A stretch of DNA of 64,000 bases from an uncultured Winogradskyella sp. (GTDB taxonomy: Bacteria > Bacteroidota > Bacteroidia > Flavobacteriales > Flavobacteriaceae): NCBI RefSeq assembly GCF_947495255.1, contig NZ_CANLYI010000007.1, positions 292,037-356,036 of the forward strand, read 5' to 3'. Of the stretch, positions 37,618 to 46,994 are shown piece after piece (the first letter of the stretch is position 1; every line of letters starts with the position of its first letter). The position numbers were made by a program, and so were the translations under genes. Under the pieces are notes generated by a model. It worked only from the letters and a program-made list of their open reading frames with translations. It searched no databases and had not been told where the DNA came from.

Positions 37618-38598
37618 TTATAAAGATAAATAATGTGGTGCTTTAATTTTATTTAAGAGGTAGCTCGATTCTATTTCAGTTCTATTTTTTACGAGTATCT
37701 GATATTTTGAATATTCCTTTTTAAAATTTTTAAAATTTAAAGTTAATAGACACTTTAGATACTGCCGCTTTAAATAATTTATTTTGTTCTCTAATGCAGT
37801 TACAGCATCAGGATTATTTACGTTGGCATATTGCGTCTTGTAAATATTTGCTTGAATTTTCAAGAATCTTTCAAAATTATGGTCTACAGGTTCTTGTTTT
37901 CTTTGAGCTCTATCATGAATCATAAATGTATTAGCAACCACTCCGATTTCATAGTCATGATATAAAACACGTTGGCATAAATTATCATCTTCTCCATATA
38001 AAAAAAATATAGGATCAAAACCACCGACATTCAATAAGCAGTCTCTAGAAATAAGCCAACCAGCTGCATTGACAAAAGAAACATCATAAATAATTTTTAA
38101 TTCGATATTTAAAACATCTTTACAATTAAAACCTTCATCCTTATCTTTAGAGATATATTCTGCAAATTTTTTGTCTAACAACTTTTTATCTCTTGTGATG
38201 TGAAGTGGACTTAAGATACCGTAACTCGCATTATTTTTGTGTGTATAAATTAAATCTTCAATAACACTATCAACTAAATAAGCGTCCTGATTTAATAAAA
38301 AAACATATTCCGCTGAAAAATGTTTTAAGGCATAACTTATTCCAATATTATTACCCTTCCCAAACCCTAAATTCTCTTTTTGAGGAAGTACCGTAACATG
38401 CGAATAGTTTTTAGATATATATTGTAAAGTATTATCCGTCGACGCATTATCTACCACAATTACATTATACCCTTTGCTACTATCTAAACATTGTTTAATC
38501 CATCGCATGGCATTATAAGTAACGATTATAATATAGACATTCTTCAAATTGTTATAATTTATGAATTTTGCTAGATTTAATTTAAATATTTTAACCAA
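37618..38598 (-). CDS. Glycosyltransferase family 2 protein (rhamnosyltransferase-like)
   Basis: The 326-residue protein is of the GT2 group that includes rhamnosyl- and galactofuranosyltransferases. VYIIIVTYNAMRWIKQCLDS at about 20-40 is followed by VIVVDNASTDNTLQYI, ENLGFGKGNNIGI and the DxD-like LLNQDAYLVDSV. GGFDPIFFLYGEDDNLCQRV near 195-215 is the acceptor-side signature of the group. About 20 residues precede the first strand, so a start a little further in is possible; the annotated start overlaps the sulfotransferase stop by 22 bases. Substrate unknown. Confidence 0.92.
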   Translation of the reverse strand: MVKIFKLNLAKFINYNNLKNVYIIIVTYNAMRWIKQCLDSSKGYNVIVVDNASTDNTLQYISKNYSHVTVLPQKENLGFGKGNNIGISYALKHFSAEYVFLLNQDAYLVDSVIEDLIYTHKNNASYGILSPLHITRDKKLLDKKFAEYISKDKDEGFNCKDVLNIELKIIYDVSFVNAAGWLISRDCLLNVGGFDPIFFLYGEDDNLCQRVLYHDYEIGVVANTFMIHDRAQRKQEPVDHNFERFLKIQANIYKTQYANVNNPDAVTALENKINYLKRQYLKCLLTLNFKNFKKEYSKYQILVKNRTEIESSYLLNKIKAPHYLSL

Positions 38599-39365
38599 TT
38601 ATTATCTTTTAATAACTGATAAAAATCATCGTAATTTTCAATTAGCTCTTTGTGCGTTAAAGCATTTACTTTTTCATGTTTTGTCCTTACTATTCTTTTT
38701 TCTAGATTAAGATATTCTAAAATCGAATCTATTGATTGTTGATGAAACTCCGATTTCTCCAAATCTTTTTCGTATTCTAAACTAAAGCTACCTATATCTT
38801 TTAATGCTAATTTGTCTTGTTTAGCAAATTTTTGTCTTTCATTGATACCATTTTTCAATTCATTTAAGTCTAAGTTTAATGTAATATTTTCCTTTATTGA
38901 ATCAAATTTGCGATAGTTTTGCCTCTTTTCTGCAACAATATTAGACAAGGCATGATTTAGTAAATTGGTACGTTTAAGATAAATGATCTTCCAGTTATCT
39001 TTCTTCAATCTTTTTAAAAATATATTTGGGTCAATACTATTTTTTCGATCTCTAGTTAAATGATATACTTTTAAATGAAAAATAAAATTAGCATCTGATT
39101 TTAAACGAGTTAAACCATCTACATATCTGTAAGGAAATGTTATTCTACCTTTAACGGGAGAGAGTAATTCACCACTAGCCCTAAAATATCCCGTGGAGCA
39201 AATTAAATTTTCAAGCAATGTACTTCCTGTTCTGCCCTGAGCAAAAATTAGTACTTTTAGTTTATCATTCTTTTTAAGTGATAAAAAACTATAAGTATAA
39301 GCTTTGTACTTTCTATATTGAAACTTTATTGGTTTTGGTATTCTAGACTTTATTGTTTTAATCAC
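38577..39365 (-). CDS. Sulfotransferase-like protein
   Basis: The 262-residue protein carries the PAPS-binding loop KVLIFAQGRTGSTLLENLIC (about residues 37-56), where GRTGST matches the 5'-phosphosulfate loop, and KIIYLKRTNLLNHALSNIVA (about 128-147), where Arg and Ser sit as in the 3'-phosphate motif. It resembles Stf0-like and other bacterial carbohydrate sulfotransferases. The start is GTG at 39363-39365, and a run of 12 A (minus strand) ends about 12 bases before it. Together with the enzyme at 34339 it argues for a sulfated glycan. Acceptor unknown. Confidence 0.85.
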   Translation of the reverse strand: MIKTIKSRIPKPIKFQYRKYKAYTYSFLSLKKNDKLKVLIFAQGRTGSTLLENLICSTGYFRASGELLSPVKGRITFPYRYVDGLTRLKSDANFIFHLKVYHLTRDRKNSIDPNIFLKRLKKDNWKIIYLKRTNLLNHALSNIVAEKRQNYRKFDSIKENITLNLDLNELKNGINERQKFAKQDKLALKDIGSFSLEYEKDLEKSEFHQQSIDSILEYLNLEKRIVRTKHEKVNALTHKELIENYDDFYQLLKDNNWLKYLN

Positions 39366-39396
39366 TTACGTATAGAGTTTTTTTTTTTTAATACGA

Positions 39397-40524
39397 CTAA
39401 AGAGCGTTTAAGGTTTGATATATAATTGAAGATTGATTTTCTATGTTAAAATCTTTAAATTCTTCATGAGCTTTCTTACCGTCAGTTAGAATTTCTTCAG
39501 GATTAGAAATATAATTTATTATCACTTTTGCCGCTGCATTTATATCTAGATATGGAACAATTTTACCGCCTCCATTCTGCAAAATCTCTTCAGTGCCAGT
39601 TGCACCTTCGAAACAAATTATTGGCTTCCCTAAATTGGCAACTTCAATACAAACTAATGGAAAAGGATCTTCTCTAGACGACATCATAAACATATCAAAT
39701 TTACTAAACTCTTTTTCAGGGTTTTCAAATTCACCTTTAAAAAAAACATGTTCTTGCAAATTTGCTTTTTTTATATCAGCTAAAACCTCTAGTTCAGTCT
39801 TCTTATTAGAGAACTTACCTACCCAATGGAATTCAACATTTTTAGCTATTTCAGATACTACAGCCTTTGCAATACATAAAAATAGATCATACCCTTTTCG
39901 TAAATTAACGGTACCAGAAGCACCAACAATAAATATTTCTTTATTCTCATTAATTTCAGAATTAATTTCTATGGGTTTTAATTTTGAGAACTCATATATT
40001 ACCTTAGTTTTAGTTGTTGGAACATTATAATTTTGAACTATATTATTTTGAACCAGTTTTGAAGCACAAATATATTTATCTACTTTTTCTTTGTCATTAT
40101 CTAAGTTTGGCGCATAATATTTAATACTAACCTGCAATTCATGCAGGTGCAACAACAATTTTGATTTTGGGATTTGACTTTTTATGGCAATTCCCCAATC
40201 TAAACTCATTATAGAATTTGCATAAATAATATCGTAATTCTCATGTTTTAGTTTTGCTAATAAACTCTTTTTAAACTCTGCTTTTGTAGATGTTTTTTTA
40301 AGCTTATTAATAGTTCTTTTTAAAATTGAGTCGTTTAAGTTTTCTAACTCCATATAATTCTTAGAAACTGAACTAAAGCTATCACTCAAAACACCTTTTC
40401 TTAAACTCAATCCATGGATTTCAATGTGAGGATGATTATGTTTTAACCATTGCATAAAATACAACAGTATCAGTGGTGCTCCAGTGCGATTTGCATCATG
40501 TGTTATAAAAAGTATTTTTTTCAA
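39397..40524 (-). CDS. Glycosyltransferase family 4 protein
   Basis: A 375-residue GT-B enzyme starting with KKILFITHDANRTGAPLILL, a pattern shared by many capsule GT4 enzymes, then LLLHLHELQVSIKYY near 140. The donor domain holds IFIVGASGTVNLRKGYDLFL, FHWVGKFSNKKTELEV and SREDPFPLVCIEVANLGKPI with the paired glutamates. It starts seven bases after the stop of the GT2 gene at 40532 and ends 31 bases before the sulfotransferase start, in front of the poly-A tract. Substrate unknown. Confidence 0.92.
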   Translation of the reverse strand: MKKILFITHDANRTGAPLILLYFMQWLKHNHPHIEIHGLSLRKGVLSDSFSSVSKNYMELENLNDSILKRTINKLKKTSTKAEFKKSLLAKLKHENYDIIYANSIMSLDWGIAIKSQIPKSKLLLHLHELQVSIKYYAPNLDNDKEKVDKYICASKLVQNNIVQNYNVPTTKTKVIYEFSKLKPIEINSEINENKEIFIVGASGTVNLRKGYDLFLCIAKAVVSEIAKNVEFHWVGKFSNKKTELEVLADIKKANLQEHVFFKGEFENPEKEFSKFDMFMMSSREDPFPLVCIEVANLGKPIICFEGATGTEEILQNGGGKIVPYLDINAAAKVIINYISNPEEILTDGKKAHEEFKDFNIENQSSIIYQTLNAL

Positions 40525-40531
40525 TGCTAGT

Positions 40532-41323
40532 TTATTTTAATCGTTTTTTTATACCAACAACAGTTTTTACCATTGCTTTCAACAGCTTGTTGGATTTGGG
40601 ATTCTGAGGGTGAATGGCAAGCATCGTGTACACATATGGCAAACGCATTGGAGTAAACTTTCTAGTAAACTTAAGTGCATGTGGTGCTTGAATTTCATAT
40701 TCACCAGTAATAGTACTCGATTTATTGTTTTCCACAAAGACAAAACATCCTAAAAAATCTTCAATTTTTACAATCTTAAATAGATAGAACGCTCTTATCA
40801 AAAACCAATAATCCATCGTGTAATGTTCATTCACGGGAAAATCACCGATTCGCTCTTGCACATGCCTCTTATATCCATAACTAACTGGATTTAAAGGAAA
40901 ACGTCCTTTCAAAATAGAAAGATTCTTCCATAAAATTGTTGCCTTTACTCTTGGTTCTAATTTACCATTTTTTTCAATATGAAGATTGCCCACAAACATA
41001 TCTACATTTTGTTGGTTTTCAAAATTTTTAATTATAGTATAAAACGCATCTGAATAAAAATAATCATCTGCATTTAAGTACATAATTATGTCTCCAGTGC
41101 ACATTTTAAAGGCCTTATTCATAGCATCTGACTGACCTTTATCTGCTTCAGAAACCCATTTTAAATGCTTAAAGGATTTTAAAATATCCACCGTATTATC
41201 TGTAGAACCTCCATCAACAACAATATGTTCCCAATCTTTATAAGATTGATCGAGCACACTCTGAATGCTTTTTTCTAAGTAATTACCAGAATTAAAACTG
41301 GGAGTTAATACGCTAATCTTCAT
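40532..41323 (-). CDS. Glycosyltransferase family 2 protein
   Basis: A 263-residue GT-A enzyme of the WcaA/PslC-like kind. KISVLTPSFNSGNYLEKSIQ at the start is followed by HIVVDGGSTDNTVDIL, ADKGQSDAMNKAFKMCTGDI and the metal-binding motif MYLNADDYFYSDAFY. The C-terminal part has KRHVQERIGDFPVNEHYTMD, which often forms the acceptor site in this group. Its start overlaps the upstream GT4 stop by 11 bases. Substrate unknown. Confidence 0.93.
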   Translation of the reverse strand: MKISVLTPSFNSGNYLEKSIQSVLDQSYKDWEHIVVDGGSTDNTVDILKSFKHLKWVSEADKGQSDAMNKAFKMCTGDIIMYLNADDYFYSDAFYTIIKNFENQQNVDMFVGNLHIEKNGKLEPRVKATILWKNLSILKGRFPLNPVSYGYKRHVQERIGDFPVNEHYTMDYWFLIRAFYLFKIVKIEDFLGCFVFVENNKSSTITGEYEIQAPHALKFTRKFTPMRLPYVYTMLAIHPQNPKSNKLLKAMVKTVVGIKKRLK

Positions 41324-42587
41324 TTACCAAAATAGTATTAAATAAATCAATGTAAGCATTAGCTTGTACATTTAGACTGTATTTTTTTATTGCCTCTTTA
41401 TGAATGGTTTCTCTATCGTAATCTTCAATATGTGATAAGAATTCCTCTAAAGTTTTAACCAATGCTTTAACACTAATTTCAGAAGTTAGTAGTCCATTTT
41501 CACCGTTAACAATCATATCAGGTATACCACCTATTGGGAAGCCAATCACTGGAGTACCACAACATAACGATTCTAAGACCGTATTTGGCAAATTATCCAT
41601 TAACGAGGGTATAACAAAAACATCTGCTGCTGCATAAGCCATACTCATTTTAACCTCATCTTTAATCATACCAAGTTCAATAATGTTCTCAAAATTTAGG
41701 TTTGCTTTGTTTTTTCCAACAACACTTATCACAACGTCACTATTATCAATATATTCAACAGCTCGCTTTAAAAAGACAAAACCTTTTCTATGATTGGTTA
41801 AAGATTCTGCAACGAACAGTATTACCTTTTTATCTAATGGTATATTCAAAAATTCTCTAGCTTCATTTTTATCCATTAAATTGTAAATATCTGTATTTAA
41901 GCTATTTGGAATACATTTAACTTGTAAGTCTTTAAAAACGTCACTAGCTTTACATATATCTCCTAGCCACTGAGAAGGACTTACTAAAGTAAGATTATGA
42001 ACTTTATGAAGTGATTTCATCTTTAATGCTTTTACACTTTTAGAAACTTCACGTTCTTTTTGAGTTAATACTCTTTTTTTAGGAAAACCATTTTCGTCTA
42101 TTCCTATATACTCTTCTTCATAATGCTCACCACCAGAAAATGGATTCATATCATGTAAGGTCCAAACAACTGGTTTTGTATTCTTACTGAAAAAACTTGA
42201 ATAATCTAAAAAATCAGAAACCCAATGAAAATTTATAATATCAGCATCTTTATATGAATCTGAAGTAGTTATATCAAATGCTGAATCTGGAAATGTAAAT
42301 AACTCTAAACCTTCTGGTCTTTCTCTTGTAAATTGATCCTCTTTAGATAATAATTTACTTTTATCAATAAGCCTTAGTTTTACAAGCAGACCCAATATCT
42401 TAAGTTTTATATGTTGTAATACTGGAATTGGCAGTGGTTTTAATACTTCAGCGTCTATGGTTGCAGAATTATTCCTTTTAAGCAGTATCGATATATCAAT
42501 ACCATTAGATTTTAAACCGTCTGCCAGTCTAAAACATGCTTTGGCCGCACCTCCACTATCATATGTATTTACAATGAGTACCTTCAA
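41313..42587 (-). CDS. Glycosyltransferase family 4 protein (WcaC-like)
   Basis: The 424-residue GT-B enzyme starts KVLIVNTYDSGGAAKACFRL, typical of colanic-acid WcaC-like transferases. A long insertion with INFHWVSDFLDYSSFF and VWTLHDMNPFSGGEHYEEEY is characteristic of this subgroup. The donor domain has KKVILFVAESLTNHRKGFVF and LMDNLPNTVLESLCCGTPVI. It starts four bases after the stop of the radical SAM fusion gene and overlaps the next GT2 gene by 11 bases. Substrate unknown. Confidence 0.93.
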   Translation of the reverse strand: MKVLIVNTYDSGGAAKACFRLADGLKSNGIDISILLKRNNSATIDAEVLKPLPIPVLQHIKLKILGLLVKLRLIDKSKLLSKEDQFTRERPEGLELFTFPDSAFDITTSDSYKDADIINFHWVSDFLDYSSFFSKNTKPVVWTLHDMNPFSGGEHYEEEYIGIDENGFPKKRVLTQKEREVSKSVKALKMKSLHKVHNLTLVSPSQWLGDICKASDVFKDLQVKCIPNSLNTDIYNLMDKNEAREFLNIPLDKKVILFVAESLTNHRKGFVFLKRAVEYIDNSDVVISVVGKNKANLNFENIIELGMIKDEVKMSMAYAAADVFVIPSLMDNLPNTVLESLCCGTPVIGFPIGGIPDMIVNGENGLLTSEISVKALVKTLEEFLSHIEDYDRETIHKEAIKKYSLNVQANAYIDLFNTILVNED

Positions 42588-42591
42588 AAAA

Positions 42592-44775
42592 TTATGAATT
42601 ATATTGCGTTATTAAACTATCTACCGATATTTTTTTATCTAGTGTATTAGAATCTTCTAAAAATGCATGAATTTTACCTCCTAATGTATAATCTATCGCT
42701 ATGAAATCTGTTTTTAAAGTATGAGCAAATAAAACAGAGTGAAATCGCATACATATATTAAGTTTAGATTGTTTCATAGTCTTCACTATAGAATCTACTG
42801 TAGATAATTTCTTGTTTATAAATACTCTAGAATCGTCTTTAAAATATTGACCAACAAAGTATCTCGAAAAATCCCTATCATCATTTCCAATGACAAAATT
42901 ATGCATATGATGAAATTCTATCCTATCTACATTAAGTGCTTCTGCCTTACCTTTAATCATATTCGCAATCCCTTGCTCTAAAATCTTTTTTTGGAGTTCA
43001 AAGGCATCTCTTGTTCCTGAAAAATACTCAAAAGTCCATTCTCTAAGATAGCAACTTAAAATATCCTCCTTTTCTACTTTAGTTTGCTTACTAATGTTTT
43101 CTATAAAACCTTTTGCTGGGTCACCTGAGAACTTAGCCTTTGTTTTGTAACCATAAGTATTATAAAGTGCAATGCTAGTTTTATCTCTTAGTTTTACTTC
43201 ATCAGCCAATTCCAAAATACTTTTTACAGTTTTTGTATATTTTTTTGATTTTAATGGACCTATTCCACATCCAAAGACAGTTGTCTTATTCCCGTATTTC
43301 TTTGACACTTTAAAGCCCAAATAAGGTACATAAAGGTCACTCAAATCCATCAATGGTCCTCCTCCCATTACAATTTCATCCGAACTTTTTGCGTAGCGTA
43401 ATAATTCTATAGTTTTCGTAGAAACTACTTTAGCTTCTATTTTCAATTCTTTACAAGTTCGTTCTGTTATAAATGGGTATAAACTTCCTAAAACAAGCTC
43501 AAGACTCTCTCCATACTTGTTTTTATAGAAATCTATAATACCACCTAAAATAGCTTTATCACCGACTGTTTCTGTACCATACCAACCCACAATAAATAGT
43601 CGGTATACTTCTTTTTTCTTTGGAACGACTTTTAAAACATTAACGACTTTTAATGCTCTTTTTTCACTATCTATATTTAGTAGTTTAGCATTAAATTTCG
43701 CTTTCAATTCAATCTTTGATTCTTCAAAAGTGATAGGAGCGTGGTAATCGTGAATACAATTTTTACAATCCTCTTTTAAAATACGTTCCTTCTCTTTAAA
43801 ATTGTTCTTATACAAATCTAAAGCGGAAGTATTAAGAGCATTCCCAATTTCTTTAGATTTTGGTGCGCAATAACTTATTTGCCCTTTAGAGCCTAAAACA
43901 ATTCCATTATTATGATATGGACACCCTATTAGTCTTTCACCACCTTTTAAAATATTTTGAATACTTGAATAGGTGCGTTGATAAGTTTTGTTCCGCTCAT
44001 AGGTAAGTTTAAGTTTTTCAAAAAACAAAAGAAGATTATAGGTTTCATCTTCATCAAAATTTCTAATGACTTTACCACGATTATGATTATATAATCTATT
44101 TATTGTTTCTGCCACTCTAAACCTACCATACATATTATTATTTTTTGCATAGTATAGTAAATCATCTGCATCCCAAGCATTTATTTTAGATATTGTACAA
44201 CCAAAAGACGTTGGAATATTGAGTTTATTCTGTAACGTTTTAAAAACGCTAATAGCTGTTTCAAAATTACCCTTTATACCTCTTACACTATCGTGCACTT
44301 TACCAACACCATCAATAGATATCATTGCAGAAAAACCGACATTCCTTTGATCACAAATTGCTTTAATCTTACTTATAGTTCCTATAACTTGCTCACTCTT
44401 TATGGCATTGGTTATTATACTTAATCCGATAATGTTAGGGGTAACATCAATTATAGCACTATATATTTCTGGTAGATCTTCCCTTAAAGTTGGTTCACCA
44501 CCTGTCACACCAATATGTGTTAATTCTGAAAAAAGTGGATTTGTAAGAATTGTTTTTAATTCATCAGGACTAATTTCTAATGCCTCTTCTTGCTTCCAAA
44601 TATTGCACATGGTGCATTTAGAATTACAGCTATCTATAATATTCAAGTTGAGCACTTTAGGCTTAGCATTAAAGTCTAAAGTACTTTCGTATTTTAAATT
44701 ATAAAACTGCTTTCCGTAGCGAAAAGCACTCCCAACCTTTGTCTTTATCGCTATAAGATTATTATTAGAACTCAT
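42592..44775 (-). CDS. Radical SAM - polysaccharide pyruvyl transferase fusion protein
   Basis: This 727-residue protein joins two enzymes. Residues about 38-350 are a radical SAM domain: the Fe-S cluster motif C50-x3-C54-x2-C57 (in DSCNSKCTMC), the GGEPTL motif near 95, and later cysteines (GCPYHNN, SYCAPK, CKNCIHDYHAP) that could bind an auxiliary cluster in a SPASM-like region. Residues about 395-727 match the polysaccharide pyruvyl transferase family (LFIVGWYGTETVGDKAILGG, EIVMGGGPLMDLSDLY, VFGCGIGPLKSKKYTK, ICMRFHSVLFAHTLKTDF), which forms pyruvate ketals on sugars or acts as a glycosyltransferase-like relative. I choose the ATG at 44775 because it overlaps the wzt stop (ATGA); the frame is open to 44790. 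The radical SAM reaction is unknown. Confidence 0.9.
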   Translation of the reverse strand: MSSNNNLIAIKTKVGSAFRYGKQFYNLKYESTLDFNAKPKVLNLNIIDSCNSKCTMCNIWKQEEALEISPDELKTILTNPLFSELTHIGVTGGEPTLREDLPEIYSAIIDVTPNIIGLSIITNAIKSEQVIGTISKIKAICDQRNVGFSAMISIDGVGKVHDSVRGIKGNFETAISVFKTLQNKLNIPTSFGCTISKINAWDADDLLYYAKNNNMYGRFRVAETINRLYNHNRGKVIRNFDEDETYNLLLFFEKLKLTYERNKTYQRTYSSIQNILKGGERLIGCPYHNNGIVLGSKGQISYCAPKSKEIGNALNTSALDLYKNNFKEKERILKEDCKNCIHDYHAPITFEESKIELKAKFNAKLLNIDSEKRALKVVNVLKVVPKKKEVYRLFIVGWYGTETVGDKAILGGIIDFYKNKYGESLELVLGSLYPFITERTCKELKIEAKVVSTKTIELLRYAKSSDEIVMGGGPLMDLSDLYVPYLGFKVSKKYGNKTTVFGCGIGPLKSKKYTKTVKSILELADEVKLRDKTSIALYNTYGYKTKAKFSGDPAKGFIENISKQTKVEKEDILSCYLREWTFEYFSGTRDAFELQKKILEQGIANMIKGKAEALNVDRIEFHHMHNFVIGNDDRDFSRYFVGQYFKDDSRVFINKKLSTVDSIVKTMKQSKLNICMRFHSVLFAHTLKTDFIAIDYTLGGKIHAFLEDSNTLDKKISVDSLITQYNS

Positions 44776-46058
44776 GTTTTTAAAGACCATTTAAGTTGTG
44801 GATGAACAGTTCCGTGCCATTTTTCATTAAAATTATACCCTTTACTTTTAGAATCTTCTATTTTTACTGAAAAACATTTATAAGGTTTAAAAAAATAATT
44901 CTTCCCTGGTATAGCACCACTCACAAAAACATTATATTCAATATTATTTAATAAATTCTTAGGGATTACAACAGAAAAAGTATAAAGTCCTTTCGTAATA
45001 TCTCCTTTTGTAATTTCATTAGAAGCGCTTACAAATACCTTCTCTCCATTCAATGTTTCCATAATTAATGCAAATCGTGAATTCTTTATAGACTCCTTCA
45101 CATTTACTTTTATACTTATACTAATGTCTTCGTTATTAAAAAAAGTACTTCTTACCCTCTCATTATTATCAAAAGATTTTACTTCTACCAAAGCTACTTG
45201 TTGGTTTCCAATTTCATCTTTATTAAATTGAATACTTCCTGTATAAGTTGAGCTGTTAGAACCAGAATTATTCAAATAAAAATCCACAGCCGCATCTGTT
45301 TCACCTTCAAAAACACTTTTACCATTTTCTAGCACAACACATCTTGTGCATAAACTTTTTACCGCTGCCATATTATGACTGACAAACAAAACTGTTCTAC
45401 CATCACTGTTAGAAATATCTTGCATTTTACCAATAGCCTTTTTCTGAAATTCAGCATCACCTACAGCTAACACTTCATCTACAACAAGAATATCTGGTTC
45501 TAAATGTGCTGCTACAGCAAATGCCAAGCGTACTTTCATACCAGAACTGTAGCGTTTTACTGGAGTGTCTACGTACCTTAAGCACCCTGAAAATTCGATA
45601 ATTTCATCAATTTTACTGTTAATCTCTGCTTTGGTCATTCCTAATATGGCGCCATTCAAATAAATATTCTCCCTTCCTGTCATTTCTGGGTGAAAACCAG
45701 TCCCTACCTCTAATAGTGAAGCAATTCTACCTTTTGTTTTTATCTCTCCTACAGAAGGTCCTGTTACTCTAGATAAAATTTTAAGCAATGTTGATTTCCC
45801 TGCACCATTTTTACCGATAATTCCAAGTACCTCACCTCGCTTCACTTCAAAATTTATATTCTTTATGGCCCAAACATAATCAGAAATACCCTTTTCACTT
45901 CTATTATTTGATTCACCAACTTTTAAATAAGGATCTTCTTTTCCTAGAGTTTTTTTCCACCATCGATTTAAGTCATGACTAATTGTACCAGTACCAACAA
46001 GTCCCAATCGATACTGTTTACCTACATTTTCTACTTTTAAAATTATATCTGAGCTCAT
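44772..46058 (-). CDS. wzt: ABC polysaccharide exporter ATPase Wzt with C-terminal carbohydrate-binding domain
   Basis: Wzt powers export of a finished, lipid-linked glycan through Wzm. The 428-residue protein has an N-terminal ABC domain with a Wzt-like extension (DLNRWWKKTLG), Walker A GKNGAGKST at 82-90, the signature YSSGMKVRLAFAVAAHLEPD and Walker B LVVDEVLAVGDAEFQKKA. The C-terminal part (about 260-428) is a beta-sandwich of the Wzt_C type, which in O9a-like systems recognises the chain's terminal modification. The start meets the wzm stop, and its stop overlaps the start of the radical SAM fusion. This suggests the fusion makes a modification relevant to export. Confidence 0.95.
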   Translation of the reverse strand: MSSDIILKVENVGKQYRLGLVGTGTISHDLNRWWKKTLGKEDPYLKVGESNNRSEKGISDYVWAIKNINFEVKRGEVLGIIGKNGAGKSTLLKILSRVTGPSVGEIKTKGRIASLLEVGTGFHPEMTGRENIYLNGAILGMTKAEINSKIDEIIEFSGCLRYVDTPVKRYSSGMKVRLAFAVAAHLEPDILVVDEVLAVGDAEFQKKAIGKMQDISNSDGRTVLFVSHNMAAVKSLCTRCVVLENGKSVFEGETDAAVDFYLNNSGSNSSTYTGSIQFNKDEIGNQQVALVEVKSFDNNERVRSTFFNNEDISISIKVNVKESIKNSRFALIMETLNGEKVFVSASNEITKGDITKGLYTFSVVIPKNLLNNIEYNVFVSGAIPGKNYFFKPYKCFSVKIEDSKSKGYNFNEKWHGTVHPQLKWSLKT

Positions 46059-46930
46059 TATATTGTATCAATAAAGCTTTTCTCTGTTTTATTAAATATC
46101 ACTAGTCCTATTAGAAAAATAATAAGACTTACAATTGATGTATATAATAGTTTATACATATCCAAATCACCAATACCTAATGCCATAGTTCTAAAAGATT
46201 CAATAATAATAGCTATTGGATTCCATTCAATTAACCAATAATAATTAGGTAATTTACCTTTAAAATAAGACATCGGATACATTACAGCAGAACCATACAT
46301 TAATAATTGTACACCAAACTGTATCAGAAACGTAAGATCTCTATATTTAGTTGTCATAGATGAAATAATCATCCCAAGACCTAACCCTAATAACGCCATT
46401 AAAAAAATCAAAACAGGTAGAGTAATAATACTAAACGTAGGGAAAACATTAAAAGCTTTATCAGTAAAACTTACGTAATAAATATAAAAGCCTACAAAAA
46501 CGACCAGCTGAATTCCGTACTTTAATAAATTTGAAACAACTACAGACATCGGCATAATCACTCTTGGAAAATAAACTTTTCCAAAAATATTCTCATTTTT
46601 CTTGAATGTATCACTAGTCCCTACTAGGCATTCCTTAAAATAATTCCAAGAAGTTATCCCTGCAAGATTGAATAAAAAATTAGGCACACCATCTCCTGTT
46701 GGAATATCTGCTAAATTATTAAAAATTAAAGTAAATATTAATGAGGTAAATAAAGGTTGAATTAAGTACCATAGTGGTCCTAGAACTGTTTGCTTATAAA
46801 GAGTAATTATATCTCTTTTTACGAATAAAAAGAGCAAATCCTTATATCTCCAAATTTCTTTAAAATTAAAATCTATAAGCTTCTTATTAGAAGAAATAAC
46901 ATAGAGCCAATGCTCTTCCGTGGTTTTCAA
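46058..46930 (-). CDS. wzm: ABC polysaccharide exporter permease Wzm
   Basis: This 290-residue inner-membrane protein is the permease partner of Wzt. It has the ABC-2 pattern: the cytoplasmic start with LIDFNFKEIWRYKDLLFLFV, then KRDIITLYKQTVLGPLWYLI, six helices, and a C-terminal WLIEWNPIAIIIESFRTMAL. GITSWNYFKECLVGTSDTFK is the conserved loop after helix 2. It starts upstream of wzt and shares a base with it at 46058. A pseudogene lies before it, so its transcript probably comes from further upstream. Confidence 0.94.
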   Translation of the reverse strand: MKTTEEHWLYVISSNKKLIDFNFKEIWRYKDLLFLFVKRDIITLYKQTVLGPLWYLIQPLFTSLIFTLIFNNLADIPTGDGVPNFLFNLAGITSWNYFKECLVGTSDTFKKNENIFGKVYFPRVIMPMSVVVSNLLKYGIQLVVFVGFYIYYVSFTDKAFNVFPTFSIITLPVLIFLMALLGLGLGMIISSMTTKYRDLTFLIQFGVQLLMYGSAVMYPMSYFKGKLPNYYWLIEWNPIAIIIESFRTMALGIGDLDMYKLLYTSIVSLIIFLIGLVIFNKTEKSFIDTI

Positions 46931-46994
46931 TTATAAACGCTTTAATATTATTTATGCGAATATAAGAAATGAACATCGGAAAATAATTCAATCA

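Noticed and set aside
44402..44704. A 100-codon plus-strand frame inside the radical SAM domain
   Set aside because: It is antisense to the conserved radical SAM core (GGEPTL and cluster region) and shows no family likeness.
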